Below are positions 7,135-8,892 of a DNA stretch of 8,892 nucleotides, in pieces (position 1 is the stretch's first letter; each line of letters begins with the position of its first letter). Location of the stretch: NCBI GenBank assembly GCA_963578625.1, contig CAUZEO010000221.1:1-8892 (forward strand). The letters are read 5' to 3'. The translations under genes and the position numbers were made by a program. The notes under the pieces are model-generated. The model had not been told where the DNA came from. It worked only from the letters and a program-made list of their open reading frames with translations, and searched no databases. The DNA is from CAUZEO01 sp963578625 (lineage in GTDB: Bacteria; Verrucomicrobiota; Kiritimatiellia; SLOV01).

Positions 7135-8295
7135 CTACCAGTCTTTTTCTACCGTTCTTCCGTCACTCTTGAAAAACACCTTACGAAGTTCCCGGTTCTC
7201 GCGTTCTTCTTCAAGAATATCCTTCGCCTCGTCTTCTAGTTGGGCAAGATCCATTTCGTGCTGCTGCCCGGATTCTTCGCCATTCGGCGGTTGTTCCTGG
7301 GATGGTTGATCCTGCTGCTGTTGCGGGTCCTGGTTCTCTTCTCCCTCCGGTGGTTGGTTGGAGGCCTGCTCCTGGTCGGAATTGCCATCCTGCTGCTCCT
7401 TCTCTTTCTCTTCCAGCCCGGCCAGCGCCTCCCGGAGTTCGTCGGCAGCTTCCTTTTGTTTTTCGGCAGCTTCCCTTCCCTGTTTCTTCTCCAGCTCTTC
7501 GGCCGCGGCCTTCTGTGCCTTGGCCGCCTCCTCGACATGCTGCCTGGCTTCCTCCACGGGGGAGGATTCGGAAGGCTCGCTCATCTGACTCATTTTTTCC
7601 GCGAGCTCTTTAGATTCCTGCTCCAATTCGCGCTGCTGATTCGATTGCTCATCGAAAGCTTCATTGCGGCTCTCGGGAGGTTGCTGATCCTGTTCCGTTT
7701 TTTCCGTCTGCTCCTGGAGCGACTCCTGCTTCTCGATCATCTCTTCGAGCTTTTCCCTCGCATCCTGCTTTTGCTGATCCTGTTTTTGCTGCTGTTGTTG
7801 CTGCTGGAGCATGACCTGGAGGTTCAATTTCGCCAGTTCCATATTTTCCGCGGCTGCGGTCAGTTCGCCATCGGCATTCAGGGCCTGGCGGTATTGGGCG
7901 ATGCTGTTCTTGCAGGATTCGATTGCCGCTGCGATGTCACCGGCGGCGCTTTCGATTTGTTTGAACTCGCAGTTGCCCAGGTTGTAGTGGCTCCTGGCAA
8001 TAAAGTCCGGGCGGTTGCCCGCCGCGGTGGCGTCCCGAAATGCCTCCGCGGCATCCTCGAACCGGCCTTGCTGGTAGAGCGCGGCGCCGCGATTGAACAG
8101 GATTTCTGACCGGTCGGGCTCTGCGTCCAAGGCGGCATCGTACGCGGAAAGCGCCATGTCGAATTCACCGGCGTCGTACCTGGTGTTGCCATCAGCGACG
8201 AGTTTTCCCGCTTCGGCAGCGTGGAGTTGTGGCGTGCATGCGAAGAGCCCAAAAGCTGCCGCCATGATCAAGCCTGGAGCTGATAAATCACGCAC
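7135..8295 (-). CDS. batC: TPR protein with long Gln/Glu/Lys-rich tail, BatC-like
   Basis: A 386-residue exported TPR protein of the Bat operon, expected to be a periplasmic scaffold for the VWA proteins. Residues 1-28 look like a signal peptide (hydrophobic MAAAFGLFAC, then LHA-AE for signal peptidase I). Cys20 gives only a poor lipobox, so a lipoprotein is possible but less likely. Residues about 27-143 hold roughly three TPR units (for example GNTRYDAGEFDMALSAYDAA and FNRGAALYQQGRFEDAAEAF). Residues about 160-345 are low complexity: seven consecutive Gln at 164-170, then an amphipathic Glu/Lys/Gln/Ala region likely to form coiled coil, then Pro/Gln/Glu-rich linker. The final 35 residues regain order and end in VEKDW, an ending I recognise from this family. 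The GTG start is supported by AAGGAG at 7-base spacing and overlaps batB by 8 bp. The tail is long for the family. Confidence 0.85.
   Translation of the reverse strand: MRDLSAPGLIMAAAFGLFACTPQLHAAEAGKLVADGNTRYDAGEFDMALSAYDAALDAEPDRSEILFNRGAALYQQGRFEDAAEAFRDATAAGNRPDFIARSHYNLGNCEFKQIESAAGDIAAAIESCKNSIAQYRQALNADGELTAAAENMELAKLNLQVMLQQQQQQQKQDQQKQDAREKLEEMIEKQESLQEQTEKTEQDQQPPESRNEAFDEQSNQQRELEQESKELAEKMSQMSEPSESSPVEEARQHVEEAAKAQKAAAEELEKKQGREAAEKQKEAADELREALAGLEEKEKEQQDGNSDQEQASNQPPEGEENQDPQQQQDQPSQEQPPNGEESGQQHEMDLAQLEDEAKDILEEERENRELRKVFFKSDGRTVEKDW
7786..7806 (-). repeat. Seven-codon glutamine tract within the batC-like gene
   Basis: Seven consecutive Gln codons, mixing CAG and CAA, mark the start of the low-complexity tail (residues 164-170). 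The mixed codons suggest selection for the amino acid rather than recent slippage. Confidence 0.8.
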
Positions 8296-8892
8296 GAATT
8301 TTCTCCTTCGGCTTATCCCCTGCGGTCCCTTCCACGATCAGAAGCAAAAATGCCGTCGCCAGAAAGATCTGGAATTTTTCTTCATACTTCTGGATTTCCT
8401 GATCCTGGAGGGATCGTTTTTGTGCGCCGGCAATGAGCTGCTGGTACACCGCGCCCAGGTCCATGGATCCGGTTGCCACATTGAAATATTTACCGCCGGG
8501 CGTAGCTTTCACCATGTCGCGCAGTGTCGACCCGTCCAGGCGGGTCTTTACGATTTCTCCGTCGTGCGTAAGGAACGTTCTCTGGTTGCGATTGTCCGTG
8601 ACCGGGATTGGCTGCCCCTCTTTTTCGTCTCCCAAACCAATAGCGAGGAGACGGATGCCTTTCTCGCCGACTGCCTTGGCCGCTTCCAGAGGAAAGCTTT
8701 CGTGATCCTGCCCATCTGTAATGAGAATCAGGTCCTTGAATGCCCGGTCCTGGTCGTCAAAGACTTCCGTCGTGACCCTGCGCAGCGCGTCACCGATCAT
8801 GGTGCCCCCCTTGGTGACGCTGTCCACCGCGACCCCATCCAACATCATCCGGAAAAACCCGTAGTCAACCGTCAACGGACAACGGACGACAG
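8288..8892 (-). CDS. batB: von Willebrand factor A domain membrane protein, BatB-like (partial, 5' end outside window)
   Basis: This is the C-terminal two thirds or so of a VWA-domain protein of the Bat aerotolerance family, thought to act at the cytoplasmic membrane with the domain exposed to the periplasm. The frame is open to the window edge, and the family motif CPLTVDYG lies across the first possible internal start (a TTG at 8875), so the true start is outside. KGGTMIGDAL carries the conserved MIDAS threonine and LLITDGQDHES the MIDAS aspartate; the DxSxS element should be upstream of the window. Near the C-terminus, YEEKFQ precedes a hydrophobic segment (FLATAFLLLIVEG) that fits the single C-terminal membrane anchor of BatA/BatB, followed by a short charged tail. 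The stop overlaps the next gene by 8 bp. The position directly before the TPR gene favours BatB over BatA, but the family members are similar and the symbol is by synteny. Confidence 0.85.
   Translation of the reverse strand, partial: VVRCPLTVDYGFFRMMLDGVAVDSVTKGGTMIGDALRRVTTEVFDDQDRAFKDLILITDGQDHESFPLEAAKAVGEKGIRLLAIGLGDEKEGQPIPVTDNRNQRTFLTHDGEIVKTRLDGSTLRDMVKATPGGKYFNVATGSMDLGAVYQQLIAGAQKRSLQDQEIQKYEEKFQIFLATAFLLLIVEGTAGDKPKEKIRA
8303..8308 (-). promoter_or_regulatory. Strong Shine-Dalgarno for the batC-like gene
   Basis: AAGGAG sits 7 bases before the GTG at 8295, inside the last codons of the upstream VWA gene. This decides the GTG start over the ATG ten codons downstream, which would also cut into the signal peptide. 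It suggests translational coupling. Confidence 0.7.

Noticed and set aside
7240..8109. Long plus-strand open frame, extremely Leu/Phe-rich, resembling a membrane protein
   Set aside because: It is the antisense of the Gln/Glu/Lys-rich tail of the BatC-like gene: Glu/Lys/Gln codons read backwards give Leu/Phe. It has no family motifs and the minus-strand gene is well supported.
8233..8238. Lipobox cysteine (Cys20) making the BatC-like protein a lipoprotein
   Set aside because: LFAC has Phe at a position that normally takes a small residue, and a good signal peptidase I site (LHA-AE) follows; kept only as a weak alternative.

Overview
All eight recognisable genes lie on the minus strand, so they are transcribed from high to low coordinates. 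Codon choice and GC look moderately high (an impression, not a computed value). Signal peptides, a periplasm-facing Bat module and a sugar-polymer glycosyltransferase set point to a diderm bacterium. The combination of a Bat operon with phytanoyl-CoA-dioxygenase-like and PfkB-kinase genes is common in Planctomycetes, Lentisphaerae, Hydrogenedentota, Poribacteria and similar lineages. That placement is inference from gene content only.

Region 1 (about 8892 to 4428) is the tail of a Bat (Bacteroides aerotolerance-type) operon: a von Willebrand A protein cut by the window edge (batB-like), a TPR protein with a long Gln/Glu/Lys-rich tail (batC-like), the large BatD 'oxygen tolerance' membrane protein, and a TPR + two-helix + SH3-like protein (batE-like). 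Neighbouring genes overlap by 8 bp or 1 bp, or are 5 bp apart, as expected for one translationally coupled operon.

Region 2 (about 4427 to 989) begins with a 61-bp gap holding a plausible sigma-70-like promoter. Three consecutive GT-B fold, family-4-type glycosyltransferases follow, packed tightly (ATGA overlap, then a 1-bp gap). They probably add successive sugars of a surface or exported glycan. The third belongs to a different subfamily (HDWLTGMRGGE type) from the first two.

Region 3 (about 932 to 1) is in decay. A phytanoyl-CoA dioxygenase (PhyH)-family gene is broken by frameshifts and has lost the central part that should carry the HxD iron ligands. The following PfkB/ribokinase-type sugar kinase keeps its frame but lacks about 35 residues, including the GGKGxNQ substrate motif. 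The deletion appears to join two copies of a Gly-Asp-Asp coding stretch. More than 7 kb upstream is intact, so the damage is concentrated in the last 0.9 kb. I found no RNA gene, CRISPR array, insertion sequence or convincing terminator. I do not see a clearly undescribed system; the decayed PhyH/PfkB pair is the most unusual part.
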